Shown here piece by piece: positions 35,420 through 46,291 of a stretch of DNA of 64,000 nt. The stretch is from Coniferiporia sulphurascens (Eukaryota; Basidiomycota; Agaricomycetes; Hymenochaetales; Hymenochaetaceae), in assembly GCA_002794785.1 (NCBI GenBank), contig NBBA01000005.1:806001-870000 (forward strand). Direction: 5' to 3'. Each line of letters starts with the position of its first letter. The first letter of the stretch is position 1. Position numbers and translations under genes: made by a program. Under the pieces are notes generated by a model, which was given only the letters and a program-made list of their open reading frames with translations, ran no database searches and was not told where the DNA came from.

Positions 35420-36552
35420 AATGCAGCAGCTGTCGGTGCAGCTGATTCTCGTGTGGTGTGGAAATAAAAACTGGAACTTGTTGTTGATAATTCCTTATGA
35501 CCTTTCGCCGTTTTCGCCTTATATGCACCGATTACATGCATGCATGTTTTTGGTCTTTCTCTAAATCTCTAACTTTTTTCCTTACCTCACCGTTCGTGTA
35601 GTCCTGAGTCTCTACAGGACAGACGTTGATGGAAAACAGTCGGGCTGGTATTGTACGTGGTGCTTAGTACACGCTGTATAGCAATGATGTACGCTATTCA
35701 TTTCGGATTTATTGGAAACTGACAAAACGTTTACTATTCCGGTGCGTTCGAGGATCATTGAGTCCGACTTGAGCGAGCATAGGCACCAGTGACAAATAGT
35801 GAAATTGTAGGTATCTCATGCTGAGAAATGGATTCCTCACTACCTAACCCTCTCCCTCCTGCAACACGGAAACCACATGAAATATGATGCATTATGACGT
35901 CTGTGGTACTTTTTGGACGGCCATGCTCTCGGTACGTTTAATTAAACTCCTGTGTGTAGTGTGAAACCCCGATGGGAAGGTAGATACTCAGATCCTGCCA
36001 GTATACATCGTAATCCCGATCGCTGGGCGGGCATGAGATCACCACCTCAAGGCAGTCAGTCCCTCATGCGTTCCCCCTATCTGCATCAACGGCTCGATCG
36101 TCGCCTTGGAGAGGAGCGTAAGGCTTGAACATCTTGATGAAGGAAAGCTGTCGTAAGAGTGATAGCATCAAGCCATATCCGGGATTTCGATAAGAGTACG
36201 AGTAGAACCAAGGTCCTGGGGAGAATTTCAGGCTTCCGCGAACGGAAAAGTGCGCATAGCGACAGATGATTGAAGATGAAGCGATGGGAGAACTAAAAGG
36301 ACGAAGCTCCTCCACACGACACTGAATTGTCCAGGATTGAGCGTCAGTACATCACATCCTGCTTCCTCATATGCGAACCCGAGGTCACGGTCGCCGACGG
36401 CGCATGAAAGGTGGCCATGGGTGCAGGTTGCCTTCTAAATGATGTGACCGTAAGCCCGTTGACGATGGTAGAAGGCTGCCGTAACTCTTCGGTAGACTCT
36501 CGGCCGACTCAGGTAGCGATGTCTGTCTGAGGGCAGTATAGACCCATATTAC
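35420..36552. other. Intergenic sequence left of the LINE
   Basis: About 1.1 kb with no supported gene. Taken with 40675-40861 and 41430-41558 it is the sequence into which the transposable elements inserted. No family resemblance or splice-linked frames were found. Confidence 0.45.
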
Positions 36553-36567
36553 GTTAAGACCTTTAAC
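36553..36567. repeat. Target site duplication of the LINE, left copy
   Basis: The 15-mer GTTAAGACCTTTAAC is repeated exactly at 40660-40674. The element lies precisely between the copies, and its A-rich 3' end (T-rich on this strand) begins immediately after this one. Confidence 0.9.
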
Positions 36568-36747
36568 TTTTTTTATTTATTTTTATTTTTAATTCAGCAT
36601 TTATATACCGCAACATTACTATGTAAAAGACGCGGATATGAGACCAGTTGAAGTATCATGTCAGAGGAGATTAACAAGGTATAAAGTGTCAGGTTGTAAT
36701 GCGATGTGGTTTGAAGTTTGTTGGTGTGAAGTTAGAGGAATGATCTA

Positions 36748-37760
36748 CTATGGAGGGAAAAACCGAGATTGAAGAATTGGGTCTTGAACGGTAAAAGCTT
36801 TTGTAAATGCGTTGGAAGAGTTTAAAAAGGAAGCAAGTTTTTGTAAGAATTGAACTTTTGTGAATAATATTTGGTCAGGTGGTGGGATGGCATTCCCGAA
36901 GGCTTGAGTGCATGCAGATTTTAAGAGTGGGCATCGACGTATAATGTGGTCCCTTGTTTGGATAGATTCGCCGCATGGGCATGACATGGGAATTGTGTGT
37001 ACGAATCGCCGATAGTAATCCCCGAAGTGGCCGTGTCCTGTGATTGAGTGGAACATACACGAAGAAGTGTCTCGAGAGTAATAGAAACATTTCCAAAATT
37101 GTGGTAGTTTCGATGACGGAATAGCTGATAGTGTATTGAATGATGCTGATTCCGAAATGTTTTTGGTGTTTCATATGATGTGAGACCAAGACGTGATAGC
37201 ACGAAGGTTAATGTCTTCTTTCTCTCCTGCGTATGTTTTGATGAGGAACGGCCGACCAATTGGGGAGAAATGCATGAGTTTGTCTGCGATGACGTTGCTG
37301 GGGATGCCAAGGTGACCTGGTGACCAATGAAAGTGAATGTGATGATGGGTGTTTGAAGTAAAAGAGTCAGAAAAGCGACGGAAAATTTTTGAAGAACATT
37401 GGGCTGCGTGGGGAGAGAGATCAATGATGGAAGGAATACATGACGATGAATCAGAGAAAAAATGGATGTTGTTAATGTACAAGGTAGAGAGGATATGTTT
37501 TTGGCGGAATAGAGTAATGCATTCTGTACATTTAGCGAGAGCATACATTTTGGCATCGAAAGAAGAACCAGAGGGAGAGCAATAAAAGTGACTGAGATCA
37601 ACGATTTGAGATTTGTGATATATAACGAAAGCAGAAATGGTGACGGATTGATTGTTTTTGTAATTTTTTGATCCGTCTGTGTAAACTAAAAGATTGTGAA
37701 TATTTTTTGATAATGATTCATGAAGGAGAATAATTTGGTTTTTTTTGTTGATTTTTACGT
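36748..37760 (-). pseudogene. RNase H and zinc-knuckle remnant of the LINE
   Basis: Pieces in at least two frames encode an RNase H domain (YTDGS; SSSFDAKMYALAKC; FFSDSSSCIPSI; HWSPGHLGIPSNVIADKLMH) followed by a CCHC-like segment (CPCGESIQTRDHIIRRC). A frameshift near an adenine run around 37740-37765 separates it from the RT frame. RNase H with this arrangement is typical of Tad/I-type fungal LINEs. Confidence 0.75.
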
Positions 37761-38132
37761 GCTAGAGAAGAAATGCCAGGATTGAGATGATAAGAAAGAG
37801 CATTATAATGATATTGAGACGGATTTTTGGGTAGATGTTCAGATGGATGTGCAAGGTATGGATTTATATGTTCGGTGTGGGGATCGGCAAGAAAGGCGAG
37901 GCGGTGAAGTTGTGATTTTGGTTTTGATGACGTGGATTTATGGCACGATGTTAGAGGAGGTTTCGATGTAGGGAGATGTGGCCAAGATGGAGGAAGGTGG
38001 TTGAGGAGTTGAGAATTAAGGGGAAGACGATTAAGGCAAAGAGCGGTAGATTGATTGTATTTGTTGAGAAGTACTGGTATCGGAAGTATGTGTGAAATTT
38101 GGTGTAGGGCGTGTGACGGAGTAGTCCGGAAA

Positions 38133-38137
38133 GTTCC
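38133..38137. repeat. 5-bp target site duplication of the first solo LTR, left copy
   Basis: GTTCC immediately before the LTR start TGTTACA is repeated at 38698-38702 immediately after the LTR end. Confidence 0.88.
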
Positions 38138-38697
38138 TGTTACAATTTTCCTTTACTTTCCCTTATGCGCTGACTCATTTCCTCTTCGTCATCACTAGTC
38201 AGCACAACTCCCCCATTTCTCTACCTTACTCATCCCCATTTCGCCTTGCGCTATAAGACGCCATGATGACGCCTTATTGCACCATCATGATGTGCTCTGC
38301 TTACTGATCACTGCACTTGTATTACCAAGGCCTTCCTTGCATTTCCATGACCTTCCATAGTCTGGTAAACATACCTAACCAAGTCACTACAGTAGCAAAC
38401 ACATAGAGTAGCATATAAGCATGTAACGTTGGTAGCACAAGCCCTAAGCTTGTGCTCTTTGTTCATACAAGCCCATTATCTGCTACCACCAGCCCGCTGT
38501 GTGCCTATTGGCCATTAGTCGCTTCGTCATAACCCGACTCACTATCAGAAGCCTACCGCGTCCACATCGCCGATCAGGAAGCCCCACCAACGATCCCTCC
38601 TCGACTTACGACATCTAGGAAGCCCTGTTGCCGTACCATCAGTCCTGACGATCAGGAAGCCCCGACGTCAATCCCCTTGTAACCGTTGAGCTTAACA
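38138..38697 (+). mobile_element. Solo LTR 1, nested in the LINE
   Basis: A 560-bp sequence beginning TGTTACAATTTTCC and ending GTTGAGCTTAACA, so with TG...CA ends and short inverted termini (TGTTA/TAACA), as for Gypsy- or Copia-type LTRs. It is flanked by GTTCC on both sides. It contains a TATA-like AGCATATAAGCATG, a CACAAGCCCTAAGCTTGTG palindrome and several AGGAAGCC motifs in its 3' third. No internal retroelement region is attached, so it is a solo LTR left by recombination. It splits the RT-RNase H frame of the LINE. Confidence 0.9.
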
Positions 38698-40562
38698 GTT
38701 CCTGTGAGTAGACGGAGACTTTGGTTTTGAGCAGTGGTCATATGATTAATTTTGTTTTGTTGGCGGATACTGGTGAACCAAAGTTGAAAGCCATATGTGA
38801 GGACCGGAAGGATGTTGGCGAAGTGTAACGTTCGGAAGTTGGCGAAGGAAAGTCCCCAGATCGTGTTTCCTAGGATGCAGAGAGCCATGGTCATGGAGCG
38901 TGCTCTCATGCACATGCGATGGATGTGATGATTGAAGTTGAGTCTTTGGTCAAGATAAAATCTGAGCCAGCGAATGATAGGGGATGGGGTAATTGTTACA
39001 GGCTTGGAATGAATATCAGAAATAGTAAGAGAAGGTAGAGACGTAGGGGAGAAACCGTGTCGAATGAAATGAATAAGGTCTGATTTAAAATGATCAATAG
39101 AAAGTTGAATGTCGTTTAATTTACTGGAAATTATGTTATATGCAGAGGTGAGAAGATGTATGTTTTCTTGATAGGATTCTGAATATACGAGAATAAGCTG
39201 GTCATCAACATAAGCTTTGAGACATGTGTCTGAAGATTGATTGAATGAGTCAAGGATAAAAGCTGTGTATATGGTTGAGAGGATTGGTGATAATGGAGAG
39301 CCTTGTGGAATACCGACATTATGAATGGGTTTAGGTTCGGAAAGAAAATTGTCAATTTTAAATGAGATATGACGGTCAGAAAGAAATGCCTTGGTCCATA
39401 AAATGATTTTTTGATCGAAGCCAAGAAGATGAAGTGAATGTAGTAGACGTGAATGGTTGACATTATCGAAATAACCTTTAATGTCGATGGAGAGGGCAGA
39501 GACAAATAATTTCTTTTTGTGTGCAACTTGAATATCGTGGATGAGGGATAGACCAGTGTCGATGGTGCACGAGTTGGAACGACCTCCAAATTGAATAGTT
39601 GAAACGAGATTGAATCGGCCGACATCCCATGTAAGACGTTTAGCAATGATTTTTTCGAGGATTTTTCCCATGCATTCGAGGAGCGCAATTGGGCAGTAAG
39701 ATCTAGGGTTACTGGCGTCTGTTTTGTTGGGTTTAGGTATGAGTACAATGTTAGCGTTTTTCCATGGGTGAAGATGATGAGAAAAGCATTTGTTGAACAA
39801 TTGGAAGAAAATAGATGGATGAGCACTGTTGACCCATTTTAAGTAGGCATATGAAATGTGAGAAATACCCGGTGCCAAATTATTGTGAGTGAGATTAAGG
39901 CATGTGTCAATTTCGTTCTGTGTAATGCGTGGCGATGCCTGGGTGGGTTTTTTCGGAGGATCATAAGGGAGTTCGGAAATGTTGGGCTTGGGTGTAGCGG
40001 AAAAGAAAGATTGATGAAAAGTGTGTGCTTGTTGTTCTGGTGTATACGTGTATTGATCGTTATAGAGAATGGGTGGAGTACGAGTTTTTCTTTTGCCGGA
40101 TGACCATTTTGCAAATCGATAAATGTCGTAAGATGATGTGCCCTCGAGAACTGAGGTGGCCCATGATTGTTTAGCTTTTTTGAATATTATACGTGCTTCT
40201 TTATGAAGGTGTTCTTTTTCGAAGTTTTCGGAGCAGTCTTGAAAGGCGCAGATTGCCTGATCGCATTCATCGTTCCACCAGTAAGAATACGTAAAGTTAG
40301 TCATAGATGTAAGTGGCATGACTTCTGAGGTTGTTAATAGAATAAGGTCAGTGAGTTTAGATGAAAATGTTGAAACGGAGTCGTCATTGTCGATTTTAGG
40401 AAGTGGTTGCTCGTCGAGATGAAAACTGAATTTTTCGATCCATTCTTGTTTGCATTCGGGGTCGTATTTGTATGAAATAGTCATGTTTTCTGGGGTAAAA
40501 TCTGGATTAATGGGAAGAAAAGTGAGCGTTATGGGAATATGATCCGATGAGTAAGCAGGCAT
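38652..40562 (-). pseudogene. Reverse transcriptase open frame of the LINE, interrupted by a solo LTR
   Basis: A 636-codon open frame that holds the endonuclease C-terminal end and the entire RT palm and thumb, including the YVDD catalytic box. Its last dozen or so codons (downstream of 38698) belong to the inserted LTR, not to the LINE. The natural frame resumes on the far side at 38137, after one copy of the GTTCC target duplication. The protein is thus truncated by insertion. The RT itself shows no internal stop, which suggests the LINE inserted fairly recently. Confidence 0.85.
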
Positions 40563-40659
40563 GTCAATGCATGTCCAGTCGTAAAAGAAATCAGAAAGAA
40601 TGGCGTTGAAATTCAGTAGCGTTAGGTCAATAATGGAGTCGGATTGTTTGTGTTGTCCT

Positions 40660-40674
40660 GTTAAGACCTTTAAC
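40660..40674. repeat. Target site duplication of the LINE, right copy
   Basis: GTTAAGACCTTTAAC, an exact match to 36553-36567. It marks the truncated 5' end of the leftward LINE. Confidence 0.9.
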
Positions 40675-40861
40675 GTAGGCTTACCAGCACAGAGCAGAAG
40701 TCCTCAGTTCTAGTAAGCATGATTGATCGTGACTCCTGAGCAGTCGCTGGCAGGCAGGGCAGCAACCAGAGCTTTTCGGAGGTACCAGACGGGGTTTCAT
40801 ATGATCTCGAGACATCAACGGCATTGGAAATAAAGTACCACAGCAGTTTTCTTTAGATGTA

Positions 40862-40866
40862 AGTGA
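40862..40866. repeat. 5-bp target site duplication of the second solo LTR, left copy
   Basis: AGTGA before the LTR start is repeated at 41425-41429 after its end; it differs from the duplication around the other LTR. Confidence 0.85.
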
Positions 40867-41424
40867 TGTTACAATTTTCCTTTACTTTCCCTATTGCGCT
40901 AACTCACTCCATCTTCATCATCATCAGTCAGCGCAACTCCCCCATTTCTCTGCCTTACTCATCCTTATTCACCTTGCGCCATACAACGCCATGATGACGC
41001 TTTATTGCACCATCATGACATGCTTTGCTTACTGATCACCGCACTTGTATTACCAAGGCGTTCCTTGAGTTTCCATGACCTTCCATAGTCTGGTAAACAT
41101 ACCTAACCAAGTCGCTACAGTAGCAAACACATAGAGTAGCATATAAGCATGTAACTTCAGTAGCACAAGCCCTAAGCTTGTGCTCTTTGTTCATACAAGC
41201 CCATTATCTGCTACCACCAGTCTACTGTGTGCCTCTTGGCCATTAGTCGCTTCGTCGTAACCCGACTCGCTCTAGAAGCCTACCGCGTCCACATCGTCAA
41301 TCAGGAAGCCCCACCAACAATCATCCCTCGACTTACGACATCTAGGAAGCCCCGTTGCCGTACCATCAGTCCCGACGATCAGGAAGCCCCAACGTCGATC
41401 ACCGCGTAACCGTTGAGCTTAACA
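40867..41424 (+). mobile_element. Solo LTR 2, same family as solo LTR 1
   Basis: A 558-bp sequence collinear with 38138-38697 over its full length. It starts TGTTACAATTTTCC and ends GTTGAGCTTAACA, with scattered substitutions and a few small indels. It is flanked by AGTGA, a different 5-bp duplication, and lies 192 bp outside the LINE. It is therefore an independent insertion in the same orientation and not the partner LTR of one element. Confidence 0.9.
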
Positions 41425-41558
41425 AGTGAGACCTTTTGGCAGTCAAACTTGCGCATAGTAGACATGACTAATCGTCTGTGACAATAGTCACACCGCACCG
41501 CACGCTGCGGCTCCGTCACCCCTCCAAGCCCAGGCAGCCTCAACCTATCACTGAATCC

Positions 41559-42807
41559 ATGTCGGAAACAGTGACTATCAAGAAACGAAGCAGACCGGCC
41601 GCGCGCATTCGCGACCGCTCTATCGACCCAGAGCCGGCGCCAGAGGCGTCCACAGAAACACCAGCAGACTCGGACGAGGAAAAGGAACTACCGTGCGTTT
41701 TCTCGTTCTTCGACCTTCGCTGAAATTGGCGGTGCTCAATGCGTGTTGCGTAGCGTAGACGAGCTTATAGAACTGCGCCGGCTCCGCCGCGCAAGGCAGG
41801 GGATTGATGTCACCAAGCTCAACAAGGGCGAACCGAGGAAGAAGAAGAAAGCGAGCGATGACGGGTCGACTACTACCCCAGTTGGGCTCATCAAGGGAAC
41901 GAAGAAGGACGTCGAAGGGGAGGAGTGGGTTGTGGATCTATTGTCCTTTATCACTCACATCTCTGACTTCCGCGTAGAGAACACAATGAAGAGAGCAAAG
42001 CACGTCGTGTTGTACGTACAAACAACTTCACCCAGCAGACGAATGCTCTTGATGTCGACAAGCATATGTGAGTTTCGAGTTACACTGAAGCCAGGCTGGA
42101 ATCGTCATTGATAGGCCTTGTTATTAGGATGGCATACATCGAAGAGAACATGAAGACCCGCCGTGGTTTACCTGAGAATGATGCCGAAGAGGACTCGTCG
42201 AAACCTCTTGACCCTCAAGAAGAACTTTACCGCTTCCCTGAAAAGTACAAGACACGGAATGTCAAGCCGCAGGAGGAAGGTAGCGTCACGAACAGTCTGT
42301 CGATGTTGACCGCCATCCCGGAGGTGGACCTGGGCATGGAGTAGGCCGTCTGGTTCAAGTCTAATTGTGCCGAACTGACACAAATGCTACAGTACTCGGT
42401 TGAAAAACATCGAGGAGACCGAAAAGGCGAAGCGTGCAGTTGCGGACGCGCGGAAGGAGAAACGGAGAAATAATGATGAGGAACACTTGGCCGCCACACG
42501 ATGTACGTCGCCGTTTTCTTTTTTGGCGTCTATTCAGTGGCCTCTCTGACACTGACTACTCGACAGTCTTCAAGCCGAATCTGAGGCAGAAATCTGATGC
42601 CGACATTATTCGGGACGCAAAACTTGAGGCAATGGGCCTGAGGCCCGACGACTACGAGCCGCGTCGGAACCACGACAAGAATCAAACTGCTACGGATGAG
42701 ATGGTATGTATATTGTTTGCTATATATCTCTAGGACATGCCGTGCTTACTGGACTCGTGTCGTCCTCACAGGTGATGGAGCGTTTTAAAAAGAGGATGCG
42801 AAAATAA
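41559..42807 (+). CDS. TLS1/C9orf78 family splicing-associated protein
   Basis: Homologue of human C9orf78 (HCA59) and fission-yeast Tls1, a spliceosome-associated protein that affects splicing and, in yeast, telomere and heterochromatin maintenance. Seven exons (41559-41692, 41754-41931, 41994-42067, 42128-42340, 42393-42502, 42567-42703, 42772-42807) give about 293 residues. The family core is clear: TNALDVDKHMMAYIEENMKT, LTAIPEVDLGMDTRLKNIEE followed by TEKAKR, and FFKPNLRQKSDADIIRDAKL. The end MERFKKRMRK corresponds to the family's YEKFKKM tail. The N-terminal third is charged (RLRRARQGIDVTKLN). The second intron's exact ends are the least certain. The gene starts 130 bp after the second solo LTR's target duplication, so the LTR may lie in its promoter. 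Confidence 0.88.
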
Positions 42808-43224
42808 TGTTTACGTTTTCCTTACTTCTTCTCCCTGTGTAATTTTTGTGTATTACTTTGTATATCTTGCTGTCTAATATGATGTGATACTTGGATCGGT
42901 GGTGGTTTCATCAGCAGTTTTTCGCTGACTGTCGACACACTAGAGAGCGTGCTTCTTTCAACGGCCCAATCTTCAGTTACCATTGTTTTCTCTGACTGGC
43001 GTAACCAAGAACCAAAAAAAACCCTAGAATGTTACATTCAGACTCAATCTCTCCGCAATAATCACAAATTCAAAAATCAGATCTTCAGGGTGCCGCTGGG
43101 ATATACACACGTAACTTCCTTGTTCACAGTATCCGCTGCGACAACAAACACAAGTCATCCATGTTTCCCTGAAAAGAGAACTGCAAATTACCAACACATA
43201 TCTTCATCCGAACCTAATTACAGC
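42808..43224. other. Convergent intergenic region
   Basis: About 420 bp between the TLS1-type stop and the stop of the leftward sedolisin gene, presumably both 3' UTRs. No feature recognised. Confidence 0.4.
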
Positions 43225-45703
43225 TTAATGCAAGACAAGCTCCTTCAGCTTTGCGAAATCGGGCGTCCCGAAACCAGTGACTATGCAACGAAATTTAAGA
43301 GGGTCAGCGATGCTTGAAAGCGTTTAGTGGCTGCAATAAGGACTGACCGGGATCCCAGCCCTGCGTTGCGTTAAAGCCTATGAAAACGGAAAAATATGAG
43401 CATCAAGAAAGTGAAAGGCAAAGACAAATGAGTAAGAGTAAAAAGGGAAGTCATGACATAATTTTCGTCGTAACGAAAGGCGATAATTTACCTTCAGTGC
43501 CGCAGCCTGGGTTATTTCCGACCGTTATGTCGTTGAACCCCGTCTGACCCTTAGAATAGATGAAAGGATTCAAAAATCCCAAGGAAGGTAGGCCGTTCGA
43601 TAACCTAACATCATTCAGCAGACTCACGAACCCAGCGAACGTGGGTGATGACGCGGATGTCCCTCCAATAAGTATTGCTTCCCCTTCAAGGAAAATCTTG
43701 AAGTTGTCTGCAAGTGCAGAAACATCCGGAATAGCCTGATAAAACGTTTACTTATGTGATTATTGTGAGGCAAATGGTCGTACGTACCCTTCCGTTCCTG
43801 AAAGATAGTCGCATGAAAGCAGAGAAGCCAAATAGATACGAGATTCTTACGGATTGAAAAGACCAGAGAAGGTCCCATTTGGAAGTGCATTTAAATATGC
43901 CTCGACGACAGTATCTTGGTAGGAGGGGCGAGGGAACTGTACAATAGTCAGAAAGGTACTTCGTCGCAACGATCATATATGTGCCCACGAAATTGCTGAA
44001 GCCTCCCCCAGAGAAGGGTACTGCAACCTCTGGGATGAATACTGTTCCACCGACCGCCGTCACGCTAACATAATGATTAAAGGTCTAATCACGAGACATC
44101 AAAAGATGTAAGACGTACAACGGGCAGCTAGCAGGAAATCCGGGAATGAACTTTGTAAGGTTGCGCCCATCATTGGTGAAGCATTGCTGAGTTGCAGGAT
44201 CCGGGTCTCCATCACCAACCCCTCCGTCCCCAGAGCTAAACATTAGAGAGACACCACGAGCGCCTGTCAAGGTTGCATGAAATCCTGAAATGATTAATGG
44301 CACAATGCAAACTTACCTAACTGGGCAAATCCATTACATACACGCTGCGCAAAGCTTTGGGGGACTAGCAGTAAAGTGGATTAAACACAACAAAACTATG
44401 TCCGAAACTGAAAAGAAAACTCACCAGTCTGCTCGTCGTCGCCGTAACTTGTAGAAATAGTCTGTGGTATATTATCCTGTGAAAGAATAAAGTCGAGCCA
44501 CTAAGCGGAGGATATTAATATACTACGTTTTTAGATAATCAACGAAAACTCTAACAGTCGTGTATGGTTCATTCGTATCAGTGGGAGTACCGATATCGGG
44601 AATGAATGGTGGCATTCCAGCGGTGGAAAAGAACGTAGAGGGCGTCGGAAACGTGAGGCCAAAGGCGAACTGCACGTCGAGATCGGCTTCATCCCCCGCT
44701 TCACTGATGTTCTGCGAATTCTGTCCTCCTGATCTGAAATTAGAGCACAAAGACCATTTCTAGCCACCTTCCACTTACCATTCACGGAGACGAAGTCGAA
44801 GGAGGAGTTCAGGGCATCTGGTCTTTGGTCAGCATAAAATAGCTGTAAGTCTGCAATGTTTGCAAACTGATCGAGATAGCCAGTAATGCCGATTTTGTTG
44901 CCAATCTTTGATGACGCATCGAAACCAACGGCGTTATAAAGCTCCTTCAAGCATGTGATTGTGACTGTTGTGTTGCAGCTCGCATCTACGGAGACACCAT
45001 TGGGCAATGAAATTCTGGGATTACTCGGAGAAAACGAAGCTATTTCTTGGTTGCTCGACCAGCGGAAAGTAGTTCTCTGTTTCTTCATGCGAGCAAACAT
45101 TGTCGTTGGTTGGATCAGCTCCACGTGATCATGAATGTGCTCAGGAACACTGTAGCTGAGTGTTCGAATGCTCGAGTCTCCGCTTTCTTCGTGAGTCCAG
45201 ATATGATATTTCTTAGACGGACGTTAAGCATTCGCTACACCCTTTGCTGCACCAGTTATAAGCGAACTCACAGCATTTAACATTTCCTCAGCGATTGCAA
45301 CAGGGACTCTCACTTCGACCCAGTCCCGGGCAGGTGAACGAACCAGATCATCAACATTCATCCCGTGAGAAATGAGCCATTCATCGACCGCTTCGATACT
45401 TTCCGGTTGCGGAGCAACAAGGTCTTCAACTTCCTGTTTAGACAGATGTTGACCGTATCTTGCGTGTCCGGGGTCGCTGACCTCATAGAGATGTTGCTCT
45501 AGAACGCGAAAATTTGGCTGAGGGAGTGCAATACGAAGTACAAGTATGTGGTCCGCAGGCGCAGGGCCCCTTTTCACCCATCCACGTGGATGCGCAACGA
45601 CCTCCTTGGGTCTAAACGTACGACCTAGCGTGGCACCCGACGTGGCCAAGGCGAATGACAAGAGGGAGAGCGCATAGAGAAGCAACCTGGGGAGAGCAGC
45701 CAT
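43225..45703 (-). CDS. Secreted sedolisin (tripeptidyl-peptidase type, S53)
   Basis: Extracellular acidic serine-carboxyl peptidase that cleaves tripeptides or peptides from protein N-termini. The protein starts [20 protein letters not shown], a signal peptide. The activation prodomain follows: [35 protein letters not shown] and a segment joined by splicing to [20 protein letters not shown] and [18 protein letters not shown]. The catalytic domain shows [20 protein letters not shown], the Glu/Asp pair in [19 protein letters not shown], the oxyanion Asp in [25 protein letters not shown], and the nucleophile serine in [20 protein letters not shown]. The calcium site follows ([16 protein letters not shown], then [18 protein letters not shown]). 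Around ten short introns interrupt it. All catalytic residues are present, so it looks active; it likely serves nutrient protein degradation. Confidence 0.93.
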
Positions 45704-46291
45704 CCCAGCCGTAGGCGAAGTACGAAGACAGACGTGGACTGAAGCCGGCCTGCACCGTCTTAAGTAGCAAGGAGTAGAATCGTGCGGGTAATATCATGAT
45801 TGCTTTACACGCCTCCTGTACGCAAGATTGCGACTGTCTATTCCAGAAATTCTTGTGTATCTTGTGAGCGCATGGAACCAACGGTTACCACCATATTTAT
45901 AAACAATAAGCGGAGGGAAACTGATGCATATGCCTGCATCACACGGTGGGAGATAACGCGAGCAGAGCGTAGCGAATTACATATACAGAGCTCGTTGTTT
46001 TTTTAACGTGGCACCCGAAACCTCATTCCCGGATATACGTGTGCTCGGACGATTTTTTTTAGAAACACTATAGAGTGATCGAGAAAGCGAAGGTTGCTGC
46101 CAGTGCCTAAGTCTCAGTGGTGGGCGCCAGACTGCCAGTACTAGTACAGATGCTTGAGGTACTGTAAAGTACAAAGACCGCGGCTGAACTTATGATTGCG
46201 TAATCCAATGTGCGAATAGCTTACCAAATCAGTGAAGTCTTCCGCCACAACAGAACTTATTCGCCCGCCTAACAATACGCAGCTACAGAAC
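45704..46291. other. Divergent promoter region, sedolisin and eIF3m
   Basis: About 590 bp between divergent starts. It includes AT-rich stretches (ATATTTATAAACAATAAG near 45890-45910) but no open frame of note. Confidence 0.4.

Larger units (their letters stand above)
36568..40659 (-). mobile_element. 5'-truncated LINE (non-LTR retrotransposon), Tad-like, degenerate
   Basis: The element reads leftward. At its 5' end only the C-terminus of the apurinic endonuclease remains (a DLT motif, then SSDHIPITLTFLP). A full reverse transcriptase follows, with NIVLIPKPNKTD, FGGRSNSCTIDTGLSLIHDI, GIPQGSPLSPILSTIY and the catalytic AYVDDQLILVY. Beyond a nested solo LTR the frame continues (LPPSWPHL), and then an RNase H region is recognisable by YTDGS and HWSPGHLGIPSN, with a C-terminal zinc-knuckle-like CPCGESIQTRDHIIRRCP. 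The RT and RNase H parts are in different frames, so it is dead. An A-rich tail lies at 36568-36592 in T-rich form, and a 15-bp target duplication flanks it. About 3.5 kb remain without the LTR. Confidence 0.9.

Noticed and set aside
36568..36592. T-rich run as a simple microsatellite
   Set aside because: It directly abuts the 15-bp target duplication and is the reverse complement of an A-rich tail of the leftward LINE, so it is the element's 3' end.
38138..41424. A full-length LTR retrotransposon bounded by the two 560-bp direct repeats
   Set aside because: The target duplications differ (GTTCC versus AGTGA), and the interior is LINE sequence on the opposite strand plus ordinary flank, with no gag, protease or integrase. 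Two solo LTRs explain it.
42949..43317. A 122-codon plus-strand open frame
   Set aside because: It overlaps the last exons of the leftward sedolisin gene and has no family resemblance.
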